A DNA stretch of 58,150 nucleotides from Planctomycetaceae bacterium (GCA_014762625.1 JABURQ010000191.1:1-58150); one strand, 5' to 3'; counted from the first letter of the stretch, positions 45,158 through 54,760 are shown. Translations and numbers: made by a program. The notes: generated from the letters alone by a model not told the origin.

Positions 45158-46272
45158 ACAATAAACGTTCGTGTATTATACAGTTATCAATCTTCTTGAC
45201 CTTAATTGGTGCCTTAGGGAATTCGATTTCCGCTCAGGACAATTTCCAGGTCGGCGATCCCTTGCCGCAGATCGTCCGGGACGACTGGGACGAGCGTCGG
45301 CAGCAATGTCAGACTGTCCACTGGAAACTGAACGCTCGCGAGATGTTCACGCCGGGAAGCCTGAATCTCCCCATCCCAGATCATACAGAAAAGTACGGTC
45401 CATTGCCCAAGGAAAATTCATTTCGCGAGCGCGGCTTCGAACTTTGGATCGATTTTGACGGATTGAAAGTCCGGTCGGAAAGCGATGGTGAAAATTTCAT
45501 CTTTCGCGAAGAGAAAGGAAAGCATGAATTGCGTTCGTATCGTGAAGCGGCGCTTTTTGACGGAGAGAAATTTCAGAAGTACGAACCGGACCAACAGGTT
45601 AAGATTCTGAATAAATCGAAAGGAAGTACGGGCTTTAATGTGGTCTTCGAAGCGATACATCTACCGCTTTTCTGGTCGCGTGGCAAACTGTTCGGTCCCG
45701 GAGCCCCTCTCCATCCCGATAAACTCGATCGGAATCCCGATTTCGAGAGCTTTCGTATTCAACATTACGACCCGGTAAATCGACTGCTTACTGTGCGTGC
45801 TCCAGAAGCCCGGCAGACGTTTATTGACTACGAATTCGATCTCAATAAACAGTCTGCCATTACGCGCATGACGATGTATTCGGGGGACCGTCTTACGCGG
45901 GAAACAGTGGTGGAGTGGCATCAGGAGGGCGAACTCTGGCTTCCGACGCGATGGACGATGTCAACTTACCGGGGACTGAATAGTGAATTGGAAATCTCTT
46001 CCGAATGCACAGTGGAGATTCAGGAGTGCGGCGTCGATCTGTCGGATGTCGAATTTCATATGGAGCCGGAGCCTGGGGAACCCTACTACAACGAGGAAGA
46101 GCGAACTTCTTACGTCAAAGGGAAGGCCGGCGAGTCGGACGTTCCCCGCGAACTTGCGAAAATACAATCGGGCGTCGAGGCACGACAGCGACTATGGATC
46201 GTCAGTGCCGCGGTTCTGGCCGGTGGACTTCTCGTGGGAGCCTGGTGGATGCGACGGAAGGGGTTGGCCTGA
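45154..46272 (+). CDS. Exported, C-terminally membrane-anchored protein of unknown function
   Basis: 372 residues from a GTG that overlaps the DUF1573 stop (G-T-G-A). Signal peptide (about 1-27, ending S-I-S-A-Q-D), a beta-rich ectodomain (about 30-335: F-E-L-W-I-D-F-D-G, R-I-Q-H-Y-D-P-V-N, R-M-T-M-Y-S-G-D), then a transmembrane helix (about 350-366: V-S-A-A-V-L-A-G-G-L-L-V-G-A) and an R-R-K-G tail. The anchored, mostly extracytoplasmic beta domain recalls LolA-like or outer-membrane-sorting folds, but I cannot assign a family. Its expression should depend on translation of the upstream CA-gated gene. Confidence 0.82.
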   Translation: MNNKRSCIIQLSIFLTLIGALGNSISAQDNFQVGDPLPQIVRDDWDERRQQCQTVHWKLNAREMFTPGSLNLPIPDHTEKYGPLPKENSFRERGFELWIDFDGLKVRSESDGENFIFREEKGKHELRSYREAALFDGEKFQKYEPDQQVKILNKSKGSTGFNVVFEAIHLPLFWSRGKLFGPGAPLHPDKLDRNPDFESFRIQHYDPVNRLLTVRAPEARQTFIDYEFDLNKQSAITRMTMYSGDRLTRETVVEWHQEGELWLPTRWTMSTYRGLNSELEISSECTVEIQECGVDLSDVEFHMEPEPGEPYYNEEERTSYVKGKAGESDVPRELAKIQSGVEARQRLWIVSAAVLAGGLLVGAWWMRRKGLA

Positions 46273-46368
46273 GTAATCCTGTCTCATGAAAATTATTAAA
46301 ATATACAAGAGTTGAATTGATATCGGAAAGTACGACTGTCAAAAAATACTTTTAAAAGGAGCTAAACG

Positions 46369-46770
46369 ATGAAATCTAGAAAACTTGCCTTCACAGGGTC
46401 TTTAATTGTTATGGGGTGGCTCTGTCTCTTCACTCCCAGGGGAGAGGCACTTGTTGAATGTGTGGGAGGCTGCTACAGCTTTTGGACAGGGCATAAGACC
46501 AGCACGAACATCTGCGCGATGTTCGATCCCTACAATTGCGTGGATTATTCTGGATATAGATTTGACACTGATGAGGGCGGTACGTGTCAGATAGTTGGTG
46601 CTGGCGAAATGAATCCTAACTTTACATATTATCATTGTGATGAAATGACCTGTGTTCCAGAATGCGATAATTGCGGTGCAGGAAACACTTGCCTTCACTA
46701 TGGATATGTTAACCAAGGGTGTACCGATAAAGGAGACTTTCCTCGTTATGAATGTTCAGGAGCTCCGTGA
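46369..46770 (+). CDS. Cysteine-rich secreted protein of unknown function
   Basis: 133 residues. The ATG at 46369 has AAAGGAG upstream. Signal peptide (about 1-27, ending R-G-E-A). The mature part of about 106 residues holds 12 cysteines (for example C-V-G-G-C, C-V-P-E-C-D-N-C-G-A-G-N-T-C), enough for six disulfides, and many aromatic and Gly residues. It is AT-richer than most genes here. It is placed between the anchored protein and the DUF1559 gene (97 bp and 19 bp gaps), so all four probably form one operon. It may be a structural surface or pilus-linked component (inference). Confidence 0.75.
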   Translation: MKSRKLAFTGSLIVMGWLCLFTPRGEALVECVGGCYSFWTGHKTSTNICAMFDPYNCVDYSGYRFDTDEGGTCQIVGAGEMNPNFTYYHCDEMTCVPECDNCGAGNTCLHYGYVNQGCTDKGDFPRYECSGAP

Positions 46771-46789
46771 GTATAAGGTACGAGGCGTT

Positions 46790-47782
46790 ATGTTTAATAT
46801 TGTTAAAAAACATAATCATAGTCCCCTTCGTTGTGGCTATAGCGCGATTACGGGCTTTACGATCATCGAACTAATGGTCTCACTTGCGATTATCACTTTG
46901 CTGATCGCCCTGCTGTTGCCCGCCGTACAGTCGGCTCGCGAATCGGCTCGGGCTGCCTCCTGTCGCAATAACCTGCATCAGATCGGACTCGCCGCACAGA
47001 ACTTCGAATCGGCCCACGGGCATTATCCTTCCAACGGCTGGGGGTTCCTTTGGATCGGTGATCCCGATCGCGGTCTGGGTCCGAAGCAGCCGGGCGGCTG
47101 GATTTATCAGAGTCTCCCGTATCTGGACGAGAAGACGCTGTTCGAACTCGGGTCCGGCCTGGAAGGGGCCGCGAAGACATCGGCTTTACAGAAAATGGCG
47201 CAAATTCCGCTCGCCGTGATGACCTGTCCCAGTCGTCCGGGACCGCAAAGCGGACCCTCGAATCCCGATCTGATCTTTGCCAATTATTCGCAACCGCAGG
47301 TGGTTGCGAAGACCGATTACGCCGTCAACGAAGGGGACTACATTTCCGACACGGACGGCGGTCCCCCCTCCTATAAGGCCGCTGAAAATCCTGCCTACGC
47401 ATGGACCGATGTCCGCGATGTGACGGGAGTCTCGTTTTTGCGCAGCCGGATTCGGGTGGCCGACATCCCGGACGGGACGTCCCAGACAATTTACGCGGGC
47501 GAGAAATATGTGAGCGTGGAAGGATATGAAAACAACAACGATGCGGGCCACGATCAATCGATGTTGAGCGGCGTCGATCTGGACCTGAATCGCTGGACGA
47601 TTGATACGCCGCTTCCCCACGGAAAAATCAAGGCGGAACGCCGCTTCGGCAGCGCGCATCCCGGCGGATGTCACTTCGTCTTCTGCGATGGCTCGGTCCG
47701 ACAAATCTCCTATCTCATCGACAAAGCGACCTACCGGTCGATGGGCAATCGCCGTGACGGTAACTCCAATCCGCTGCCTTGA
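46790..47782 (+). CDS. DUF1559 prepilin-like (type II pseudopilin-type) protein
   Basis: 330 residues from the ATG at 46790; the frame is open further upstream but overlaps the Cys-rich gene. Type IV prepilin leader with cleavage at G22/F23 (I-T-G-F-T-I-I-E-L-M-V), then the hydrophobic helix S-L-A-I-I-T-L-L-I-A-L-L-L-P-A-V. DUF1559 hallmarks: R-N-N-L-H-Q-I-G-L-A after the helix and H-P-G-G-C-H-F-V-F-C-D-G-S-V near the C-terminus. Planctomycetes carry dozens of these; their role (pseudopilus, surface fibre) is mostly unknown. Processing needs a prepilin peptidase encoded elsewhere. Confidence 0.92.
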   Translation: MFNIVKKHNHSPLRCGYSAITGFTIIELMVSLAIITLLIALLLPAVQSARESARAASCRNNLHQIGLAAQNFESAHGHYPSNGWGFLWIGDPDRGLGPKQPGGWIYQSLPYLDEKTLFELGSGLEGAAKTSALQKMAQIPLAVMTCPSRPGPQSGPSNPDLIFANYSQPQVVAKTDYAVNEGDYISDTDGGPPSYKAAENPAYAWTDVRDVTGVSFLRSRIRVADIPDGTSQTIYAGEKYVSVEGYENNNDAGHDQSMLSGVDLDLNRWTIDTPLPHGKIKAERRFGSAHPGGCHFVFCDGSVRQISYLIDKATYRSMGNRRDGNSNPLP

Positions 47783-47892
47783 GAAACCATCGACTGATGG
47801 TGAGGCTCAAGGACGAAGCAGTCGTCTTTATTGAAGAGTGGGTGAAAAGTTTCACGCAACTGCATGGTGACGCAGAAATTACGATTAGATCG

Positions 47893-50163
47893 CTACTTGT
47901 CCTTCAGATGCTTGCGGAAGAAGGTATCCGCGGTGTCGATGGCTTCGTCGAACCAGCGTTGTTTCCCGAGGAATGGGTGTGGGGCGTCGTCGATGACCGT
48001 TAAGCCGGTCGGGATGGTGAGGTTCTGCATCTGTTGTCGGAACAGGTCGGCGTGGGTGCTGGGATCGTCGTTTTCGCCGGTGATGAACCAGCAGGGAGGG
48101 TCGGATTTGTCGAGATGATACAGAGGAGAGGCGAGTTGGAAGGTCTCGGGTTTCTCGTCCAGTGATCCGCCGAGGAACTGACGCCAGATGGTGCCCCGAT
48201 CTTCGGCGGCGGAAATTCTTCGCGTCCGGTCGGAGAGGAAATCGGTCTGGGCACCCATCGGGACCGCCGCCTGGATGGCGCTGCTGAAGTCGGCGTTTCC
48301 GCCCGCGCCTTCAAGTTCTTTCACGCCGGACGATGTCGCGAGCAGGGCGGTCAAGTGACCTCCCGCGGAGAGGCCGATTGCTCCGATCCGGTCGGTGTCG
48401 ATACCGTATTCATCGGCATGGGCTCGCAGGAACCGGACTGCCGCTTTGCAGTCCTCTATCGCGGCGGGGAAAGGCGCCTCTCCGCTCAATCGATAGGAGA
48501 TGGTCGCCGCCACGTAGCCGCGCGCGGCGAGAGCCTGGGCGATTTTGCCGTGGCTGGTGCGGTTTCCGTTGGCCCAGCCGCCGCCGTGGATACAGACGAC
48601 AGCGGGTAACGCTCCCCAGTTCCCCTGCGGACGATAGAGGTCCATTTCCAGCGTGCGGTCGCCGTAACGGGCGTAGGTGACATCGAGTTTCTGATGAAGC
48701 TGGTCGAGGGTTTCGCGGGGGATTTCAGTGCGGCCGTCCGGACGCGGTGTGGAAACGATCCCCGGCGGTCGAGCGTCGAGTTGCATTTCCTCCTGAAAGA
48801 GAATCGCCATGCCGCGCAGCTTGCGGAGGATGTCGCGGTTCCGGACGAGTTCGGTTTCTCCCGGATCGTTTTCCAGATCGTACAGTTCGAGACTCGGATT
48901 CAGGTAGAGCTTCCAGTTTTTCCAGCGGACGGCCGCGAGGGCACCCTGGCTGCCGTGATAGAAGAAGGCGTCGTTATATTCGTGGCGGTTGATCAGGGGC
49001 GCCCATTCGCCGGGCGGTTCCCAGCGTCGGCGGAGCGGCACCGCGGCGTTGAGCGACATCTTCTTTCCGGGCGGGGGGACGGACTCGGTTTCTCCCGTGA
49101 GGAGCGGGCTGATATCGCGTCCGTCGATGACCAACTCTGGCGGGACTTCAATGCCGGCGAAGGTGGCGAGCGTCGGGTACCAGTCCATCGCGCGAACCAC
49201 CGCCGACGATTCCGCGCCCGATTGCAATCCGAGTCCCGGTCCCCAGGCGATCGCCGGAACGCGGATGCCTCCTTCGTAGGTGGAGAGTTTTCGTCCCTGG
49301 ATTTTCTGTTCGGGTGTGCGTCCCGGTCCGCGTCCGTTATCGGAGGCGTAGATGACGATCGTATTGTTGTCGAGTTTTAATTCTTTCAATTTGTCGAACA
49401 GCCGACCGACGTGGTGGTCGAGTTCCTGAATCGCGTCGCCGTACTCGCCCCAGTTGGAACTGCCGCGGAATGGTTCGCTGACGCCGAGAGGATTGTGGAG
49501 CATGGTGTGCGGCAGGTAGACGAAGAAAGGTTGTTCGCGGTGCTGCTCGATGAATTGGATCGCTTCATCGGTGTAGAGTCGTGTCAATTCGGCGGGATCG
49601 GCGGGGCGTTTGACGACGTTGTCGTTCCGCATCAGCGGGACGCCTCCTTGGTCCTCGAAGTAGACCACTTCGACCGGGTCGAGATTGTGGAGGAGGCCGA
49701 AATAGTGGTCGAAACCCTGGTTTTTGGGCAGAAACGGTTCGTGGAAACCGAGATGCCATTTCCCGATACAGGCGGTGGCGTAGCCGTTCTGTTGAAAGAG
49801 TTCGCCGAGCGTCAGTTCGTCGGGGTGGAGACCGGTTGGTGAATCGGCGCGATGGACCCAGATATGGTTACCGACACGACGGGGATAACAGCCGGTCAAC
49901 AGGCCCGCTCGCGAGGGACTGCAAATGGGCGCGGCGGCGTAGTAATCGGTGAAACGCGTTCCCTGTTGGGCCATGGCGTCGATGTGCGGGGTGTTGACTT
50001 CGGTCGCGCCGTAACAGCCGAGGTCGTAGTAGCCCTGATCGTCGACGAAGATGAAGACGACATTGGGGGGCGTCTTCTCCTCTGCCTGTAACCACGCGCC
50101 GCGAATCATCACCAGAGCGATCAGAAGGTAGAGGACGTTCGAGACGGAAGGTTTGCGGCGCAT
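47893..50163 (-). CDS. Exported sulfatase fused to an alpha/beta-hydrolase esterase
   Basis: 756 residues with a signal peptide (about 1-27). Residues 33-460 are a full S1 sulfatase: V-D-D-Q-G-Y-Y-D-L (Asp41, Asp42), formylglycine site C-S-P-S-R (Cys81), I-G-K-W-H-L and L-Y-D-L-E-N-D-P. Residues about 488-756 are a carboxylesterase of the BD-FAE/lipase type: oxyanion H-G-G-G (526-529), nucleophile Ser599 in G-L-S-A-G, acid near Asp699/Asp700 and His729 (P-H-P-F). Both active sites look intact. One polypeptide could thus remove sulfate and an acyl group from the same glycan. It is third in an operon after the DUF1553 and DUF1501 genes. Confidence 0.92.
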   Translation of the reverse strand: MRRKPSVSNVLYLLIALVMIRGAWLQAEEKTPPNVVFIFVDDQGYYDLGCYGATEVNTPHIDAMAQQGTRFTDYYAAAPICSPSRAGLLTGCYPRRVGNHIWVHRADSPTGLHPDELTLGELFQQNGYATACIGKWHLGFHEPFLPKNQGFDHYFGLLHNLDPVEVVYFEDQGGVPLMRNDNVVKRPADPAELTRLYTDEAIQFIEQHREQPFFVYLPHTMLHNPLGVSEPFRGSSNWGEYGDAIQELDHHVGRLFDKLKELKLDNNTIVIYASDNGRGPGRTPEQKIQGRKLSTYEGGIRVPAIAWGPGLGLQSGAESSAVVRAMDWYPTLATFAGIEVPPELVIDGRDISPLLTGETESVPPPGKKMSLNAAVPLRRRWEPPGEWAPLINRHEYNDAFFYHGSQGALAAVRWKNWKLYLNPSLELYDLENDPGETELVRNRDILRKLRGMAILFQEEMQLDARPPGIVSTPRPDGRTEIPRETLDQLHQKLDVTYARYGDRTLEMDLYRPQGNWGALPAVVCIHGGGWANGNRTSHGKIAQALAARGYVAATISYRLSGEAPFPAAIEDCKAAVRFLRAHADEYGIDTDRIGAIGLSAGGHLTALLATSSGVKELEGAGGNADFSSAIQAAVPMGAQTDFLSDRTRRISAAEDRGTIWRQFLGGSLDEKPETFQLASPLYHLDKSDPPCWFITGENDDPSTHADLFRQQMQNLTIPTGLTVIDDAPHPFLGKQRWFDEAIDTADTFFRKHLKDK

Positions 50164-50209
50164 GGAAGAGAGTTCCTGAGTGTGTGAGAGAGTCAGTCGT
50201 GACCGACCG

Positions 50210-51595
50210 TCAGGCGATCAACGGTGCGATCACTTTGCCGCCGAACTGGCTCAACTGTTTGAAGCGTCCGGCGTGATAGTAGGTCAGTTTGTTGTCGTCG
50301 AGTCCGAGCAGTCTCAGCAGAGTGACGTGGAAGTCTCGGACGTGATGGACTTCTTCGACTGCCGTCATGCCGGTTTCATCGGTGGCGCCGATGGTGTGTC
50401 CCGCGTTACAGCCGCCCCCCGCCATCCAGATCGTCATCGCGTTCGGGTTATGGTCGCGACCGTAGGCGGTCCCGCCGCGAATACCGTTATCGGGAGTGCG
50501 TCCGAATTCGCCGCACCAGACCAGGAGGGTATTGTCGAGAAGGCCGCGTTGCTTGAGGTCGGTAATAAGGGCGGCGATCGGTCGATCCACGCTGCGGACG
50601 AGATTGCCGTGCGCCCGTTCGATGTAATCGTGGCTGTCCCAGGTTCCTTTGTAGAGTTGGACGAAGCGGACTCCTTTCTCGACCATTTTGCGGGCGAGGA
50701 GACATTTGCGACCGAAGCCGTCGGTGGCGTCGTTGCCGATGCCGTACATCTCCAGCGTTTGCCGGCTTTCGCCGGAGAGATCGATGGCGTCGGGGACTTC
50801 GGTTTGCATGCGGTAGGCGAGTTCGTAGTTTTCGAGTCGGGCGGTCAGTTCGTCGTGTTGGGGGTGTTGTTCGGCGTGTCGCTGGTTCATGGTGGCGAGC
50901 AGATCCAGATTGCGGCGTTGCCGTTTCGGAGTGACGCCGCTGGGAGGCTGGAGATCGAGGATGGGTGAGCCGGTCGGTCGCAGCGGGGTTCCCTGGTAAA
51001 ACGCGGGGAGGTAGCCGTTGCTCCAGTTGGCGGCTCCGCCCTGGGGATAGGAGACTTCGGGGAGGACGATGAATCCGGGGAGGTCCTGATTCATGGAACC
51101 GAGGCCGTAGGTGACCCAGGCGCCGACTCCCGGATCGCCCCCGAAGCGATTGCCGCAGTTCATCTGGTACATGGCGGTGGGGTGATTGACGCTATCGACC
51201 TGACAGCCGCGGAAAAAGCAAAGCTCGTCGGCCACTTCGGCGAGATGCGTCCAGTTATCGGCCATATCGGCCCCGCTTTCGCCGTGCTGACTGAATTGGA
51301 AGGGACTCTGGACGTAATAGCGTTTGCCGCTTTCCATCGCCGACTTCTGCTCTCCCGCGCGCACAAATTCCTGGAGATGCAGATCGCGGAGGGCCGGTTT
51401 GGGATCGAAGGTGTCGATGTGCGACGGTCCCCCTTCCATCATCAGGAAGATGCAGTTGGTCGCTTTCGCGGGGAAATGACCGTCGCGCGGCGCCAGCGGC
51501 GCTTTCGCCTGTTGCTCTTCCGCGAGTAGCGAAGTCAAGGCGATGCTACCGAGCGAAGCGCCCATGCCGTACAGGAATTGTCTGCGATCGTTCAT
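50210..51595 (-). CDS. DUF1501 protein, Tat-exported
   Basis: 461 residues. GGAG lies eight bases before the ATG. Twin-arginine signal D-R-R-Q-F-L-Y-G at 3-10. DUF1501 is related to the alkaline phosphatase/sulfatase superfamily: M-M-E-G-G-P-S-H-I-D-T-F-D-P-K at the metal site, W-C-G-E-F-G-R-T-P and G-R-D-H-N-P. There is no sulfatase-type Cys. It is found next to DUF1549/DUF1553 genes in nearly all planctomycetes, yet its reaction is unknown. It lies 72 bp after the DUF1553 gene and 46 bp before the sulfatase-esterase gene. Confidence 0.92.
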   Translation of the reverse strand: MNDRRQFLYGMGASLGSIALTSLLAEEQQAKAPLAPRDGHFPAKATNCIFLMMEGGPSHIDTFDPKPALRDLHLQEFVRAGEQKSAMESGKRYYVQSPFQFSQHGESGADMADNWTHLAEVADELCFFRGCQVDSVNHPTAMYQMNCGNRFGGDPGVGAWVTYGLGSMNQDLPGFIVLPEVSYPQGGAANWSNGYLPAFYQGTPLRPTGSPILDLQPPSGVTPKRQRRNLDLLATMNQRHAEQHPQHDELTARLENYELAYRMQTEVPDAIDLSGESRQTLEMYGIGNDATDGFGRKCLLARKMVEKGVRFVQLYKGTWDSHDYIERAHGNLVRSVDRPIAALITDLKQRGLLDNTLLVWCGEFGRTPDNGIRGGTAYGRDHNPNAMTIWMAGGGCNAGHTIGATDETGMTAVEEVHHVRDFHVTLLRLLGLDDNKLTYYHAGRFKQLSQFGGKVIAPLIA

Positions 51596-51667
51596 CGGAA
51601 ATTCTCCACATCACGAGGTGGGACGGGACGAGGGTTTCTTCGATCCCGTTCACCGTGCGATCACTAC

Positions 51668-54511
51668 TTAATACACATAAATAAATTCGTTCGAGTTGAG
51701 GATCACCAGGCAGAGATCCGACAAGGCACGCGTGTGGCGGTTGACGTCGTCAGGCTGGAGATCGGGGACAAAGTCATCGTTCGGGTAGAGCCGTTCCACA
51801 AACTGGAACTGCTCGCCGGTGTTTTCTTCGACCGCTTCCCGGACCACTTCGAGGGGGGGCGTCGGTCGATCTGGAGCGGTGTCGGGGATCAGGCGTTCGA
51901 TTTCTCGCCAGTGTGCCAGGCATTCCTCCAGTTCCGCCTCGGACGGTTTTCGCGACAGGCATAACTCGAAGCAGCGACTGACGGCCGCCCGGTCGCTCTC
52001 GGTTTCCCGGAGTGCCCGGTCCGCGAGGGTCAGCGCGCGGGTATGGGTGTTGAGGCCGTTGAAGAGGGTGAAAACTTGCGGCGTGACGGTTGAGGTTTCG
52101 CGTCTTTCGCAGGAGAAGTCGGGGGAGGGGGTGTTGAAAACTTCCAGCGAAGGGGGAATCAAACCTCGCAGTCGCAACACATAGAGCGAACGGCGGTGTC
52201 GCTGTTCGGGGAGAGGGTTCGGAGTCCACGCCGCGGCGAAGGTGCCCATCACCATGCGGGGTTGGAGGGCGACTTCCTGATTGATTTCGGGCCGACACGG
52301 AATGCCTCCCAGAGTGGGGTTCAGTTCTCCCGTGACGGAGAGCATCGTATCGCGGAGTTCTTCGGCGCTCAGGCGACGCGGCTGGAAGACGGCGTAGCTG
52401 GTCCCTTCGGGATCCCGCTCGTCGAGCGATTTCGGATCGGGATGTTGCGTCGATCGGCAATAGGCGTCGGAGTTCATGATGTGGCGATGCAGGGCTTTGA
52501 TCGACCACCCTTCTTCGACAAACGTGGAGGCCAGCCAGTCGTGTAACTGAGGATGCGTCGGGCGTTTCCCCGTCGAGCCGAAGTTGTTCGGGTTGCCGGC
52601 GAGAGCCTGGTTGAAATGCCAGAGCCAGATTCGATTCACGATCGTACGTGTCGTCAACGGGTTTTCGGGATCGGCGACCCAGGCGGCGAAAGCGGCCCGT
52701 CGTCCTTCGATGGTTTGCGGGATGTCGGTTGATACCTGTTGGTCGATGACGCTGAGTGTGTCGGGGGGGACCGGTTGGCTGGGCGAGAAGGGATCGCCGC
52801 CGGTCAGGATGGCGGTTTCTTCCAGTTCCCCGGCTTGCAGAGGTTTCTCGGGGACACGGACGGGGGACATGACGCTTTTGACGGAGGGGGTTCGTCCATC
52901 GTAAACCGCCAGGGCGTACGGCTGATACCGGTCGAACTCCCAGCCGAGTCGCTGGAGTCCTTTGCGGGCGACGCGTTCGAGGCCGAACTGTTCGGGAGTG
53001 AAATCGACCAGCTTGGGCGGGTATTCATCTTCCCGGAATCCCGCGTTTCGCATCTGGTTGCGGGCGGCGTTGAAGATGCCGCTCTGCATTCCGTTGGCCA
53101 TCAGTTTGGCGACGGCTTTGTTCCACCGATCCGGGGAGAGATTCTGTCTTTCGTACCAAGCCTCGGCGTTCGTCAGCAGAATGCTATCGAGTTGCGCGAG
53201 GATTTTCTGATATTCGTGGCGTCGTTGGCGGAGATAGGCCTGTTCCTCGAATCCTGAGGTATTCTCCTCGGGAAGGAATTCGGCTTTTCGTTCCGCCAGT
53301 TGTGTGGTCGAGAAGACCGCCTGTATCGAATAGTAATCCCTGGTGGGGACGGGATCGAATTTGTGGTCGTGGCAGCGTGCGCATTGCAGCGAGTGGGCGA
53401 GAAAGGTTTCGCCGACGCTATTCGTGACGTCGTCCAGAAATCGTTGCCGGGCGACTTTGGCGACTTCCATGCCGGTCAGTTCCCACGGTCCCATCCGCAG
53501 AAATCCAGTGGCGATGATCTTTTCCGGATCATCGGGATCGATTTCATCGCCGGCGATTTGCTCGCGGACGAAGGCGTCGTACGGTTTGTCGTCGTTGAAG
53601 GCGCGAACTACATAATCACGATAACGCCAGGCGTTCCCGCGCTCGAAGTCGTTTGCGAATCCGGAGGAATCGGCGTAGCGAGTGACGTCGAGCCAGTGTT
53701 GCGCCATCCGTTCGCCGTAGTGAGGTGAATCGAGCAGACGATCAACGACCGCCGCGAACGCTTCCGCGTCCGGTCTCGGATCCTTCAGAAAGGCGTTCAC
53801 TTCCGCGGGCGTCGGCGGTAAGCCGGTCAGGTCAAACGTGGCTCGACGAAGGAGAGTCCGGCGGTCGGCGCGAGGAGCGAGTTCCAGGCCATCGGGAAGC
53901 GCCTGTTCGATCAGGACATCGATCGGATTTCTCTCTCCCTCGACTTCCACTTTCTCGACCGGTTGATAGGCCCAGAGCCCGGCGGGATCGTATTTACGGT
54001 TCGTCCATTCGTCGTCCAGACCGCCCGAGGTTTTCACGGGAATGCCGTCTTCGACCGACCACGCTTTTTCATATTCGGTTTTGATTTCCTGTTGTCGTTC
54101 TTCGTTCGGCCAGACGGCTCCCGAAGAGATCCAGTCGTGGAGCCATTGGAGTTGTTTCTCGTTGAGTTGTTCCGCTTCTTTGGGAGGCATGGCCGACCAG
54201 AAATCACTTTCGCGCGTCGCGGCCAGATACAGCGGGCTATTTTCCGGTTGGCCGACGACAATGGCCGGCTCTTCGCTATCGCCTCCGCGGAGGAGTCCCT
54301 TCGCGGAACGAACATCGAGCGAACCCTCGATCATGTCGGGGTCGTTGCCGTGACAGCCGAGGCATTTTTCACGGAGCAGGGGAGCCACCCGGCGGACGAA
54401 CAGGATTTCGGAGTCTTTGGTGCCGAGTTCCTGCGCATAACTGGCTGTACTACCTGCGAAGAAAACGATGATAGCCGCCAGGCAATTGAGGACCGGGAAA
54501 TCGAGCTTCAT
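51668..54511 (-). CDS. PSCyt1-DUF1549-DUF1553 multi-domain cytochrome-like protein
   Basis: 947 residues with a signal peptide (about 1-27). PSCyt1 (planctomycete cytochrome C) motif C-L-G-C-H (Cys50, Cys53, His54) is followed by M-P-P at 108-110, whose Met could be the distal haem ligand. DUF1549 (about 195-395) carries a second C-A-R-C-H (377-381) and R-A-T-F-D-L-T-G-L-P-P-T. DUF1553 (about 600-900) carries T-R-T-I-V-N-R-I-W and L-S-A-E-E-L-R-D. It probably binds one or two c-type haems in the periplasm. Its function is unknown; it always pairs with DUF1501, and it heads this operon. Confidence 0.93.
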   Translation of the reverse strand: MKLDFPVLNCLAAIIVFFAGSTASYAQELGTKDSEILFVRRVAPLLREKCLGCHGNDPDMIEGSLDVRSAKGLLRGGDSEEPAIVVGQPENSPLYLAATRESDFWSAMPPKEAEQLNEKQLQWLHDWISSGAVWPNEERQQEIKTEYEKAWSVEDGIPVKTSGGLDDEWTNRKYDPAGLWAYQPVEKVEVEGERNPIDVLIEQALPDGLELAPRADRRTLLRRATFDLTGLPPTPAEVNAFLKDPRPDAEAFAAVVDRLLDSPHYGERMAQHWLDVTRYADSSGFANDFERGNAWRYRDYVVRAFNDDKPYDAFVREQIAGDEIDPDDPEKIIATGFLRMGPWELTGMEVAKVARQRFLDDVTNSVGETFLAHSLQCARCHDHKFDPVPTRDYYSIQAVFSTTQLAERKAEFLPEENTSGFEEQAYLRQRRHEYQKILAQLDSILLTNAEAWYERQNLSPDRWNKAVAKLMANGMQSGIFNAARNQMRNAGFREDEYPPKLVDFTPEQFGLERVARKGLQRLGWEFDRYQPYALAVYDGRTPSVKSVMSPVRVPEKPLQAGELEETAILTGGDPFSPSQPVPPDTLSVIDQQVSTDIPQTIEGRRAAFAAWVADPENPLTTRTIVNRIWLWHFNQALAGNPNNFGSTGKRPTHPQLHDWLASTFVEEGWSIKALHRHIMNSDAYCRSTQHPDPKSLDERDPEGTSYAVFQPRRLSAEELRDTMLSVTGELNPTLGGIPCRPEINQEVALQPRMVMGTFAAAWTPNPLPEQRHRRSLYVLRLRGLIPPSLEVFNTPSPDFSCERRETSTVTPQVFTLFNGLNTHTRALTLADRALRETESDRAAVSRCFELCLSRKPSEAELEECLAHWREIERLIPDTAPDRPTPPLEVVREAVEENTGEQFQFVERLYPNDDFVPDLQPDDVNRHTRALSDLCLVILNSNEFIYVY

Positions 54512-54760
54512 GGTGGTTCTGCTGTGCGGAAGTTCCAGAATTCGTGTGTGAGTTGGCCAATCTCTATTTTAGGTGATTGAGGCCGCAAAGTCGAAAAGAA
54601 CCGACGAGTTTGCTTAGATCCTTCAGCAGGAGCGTTGAGACAGATCAGTGTTTGGTGATGCATTGGTCTGAGAGTCTCAAAAACCGCCGAATTCTTGACA
54701 TTCAGAGGACCGACCGGCAAGGTGGTGTTCTCTGCAAAACTTTTGATTGAGTTCAATATA

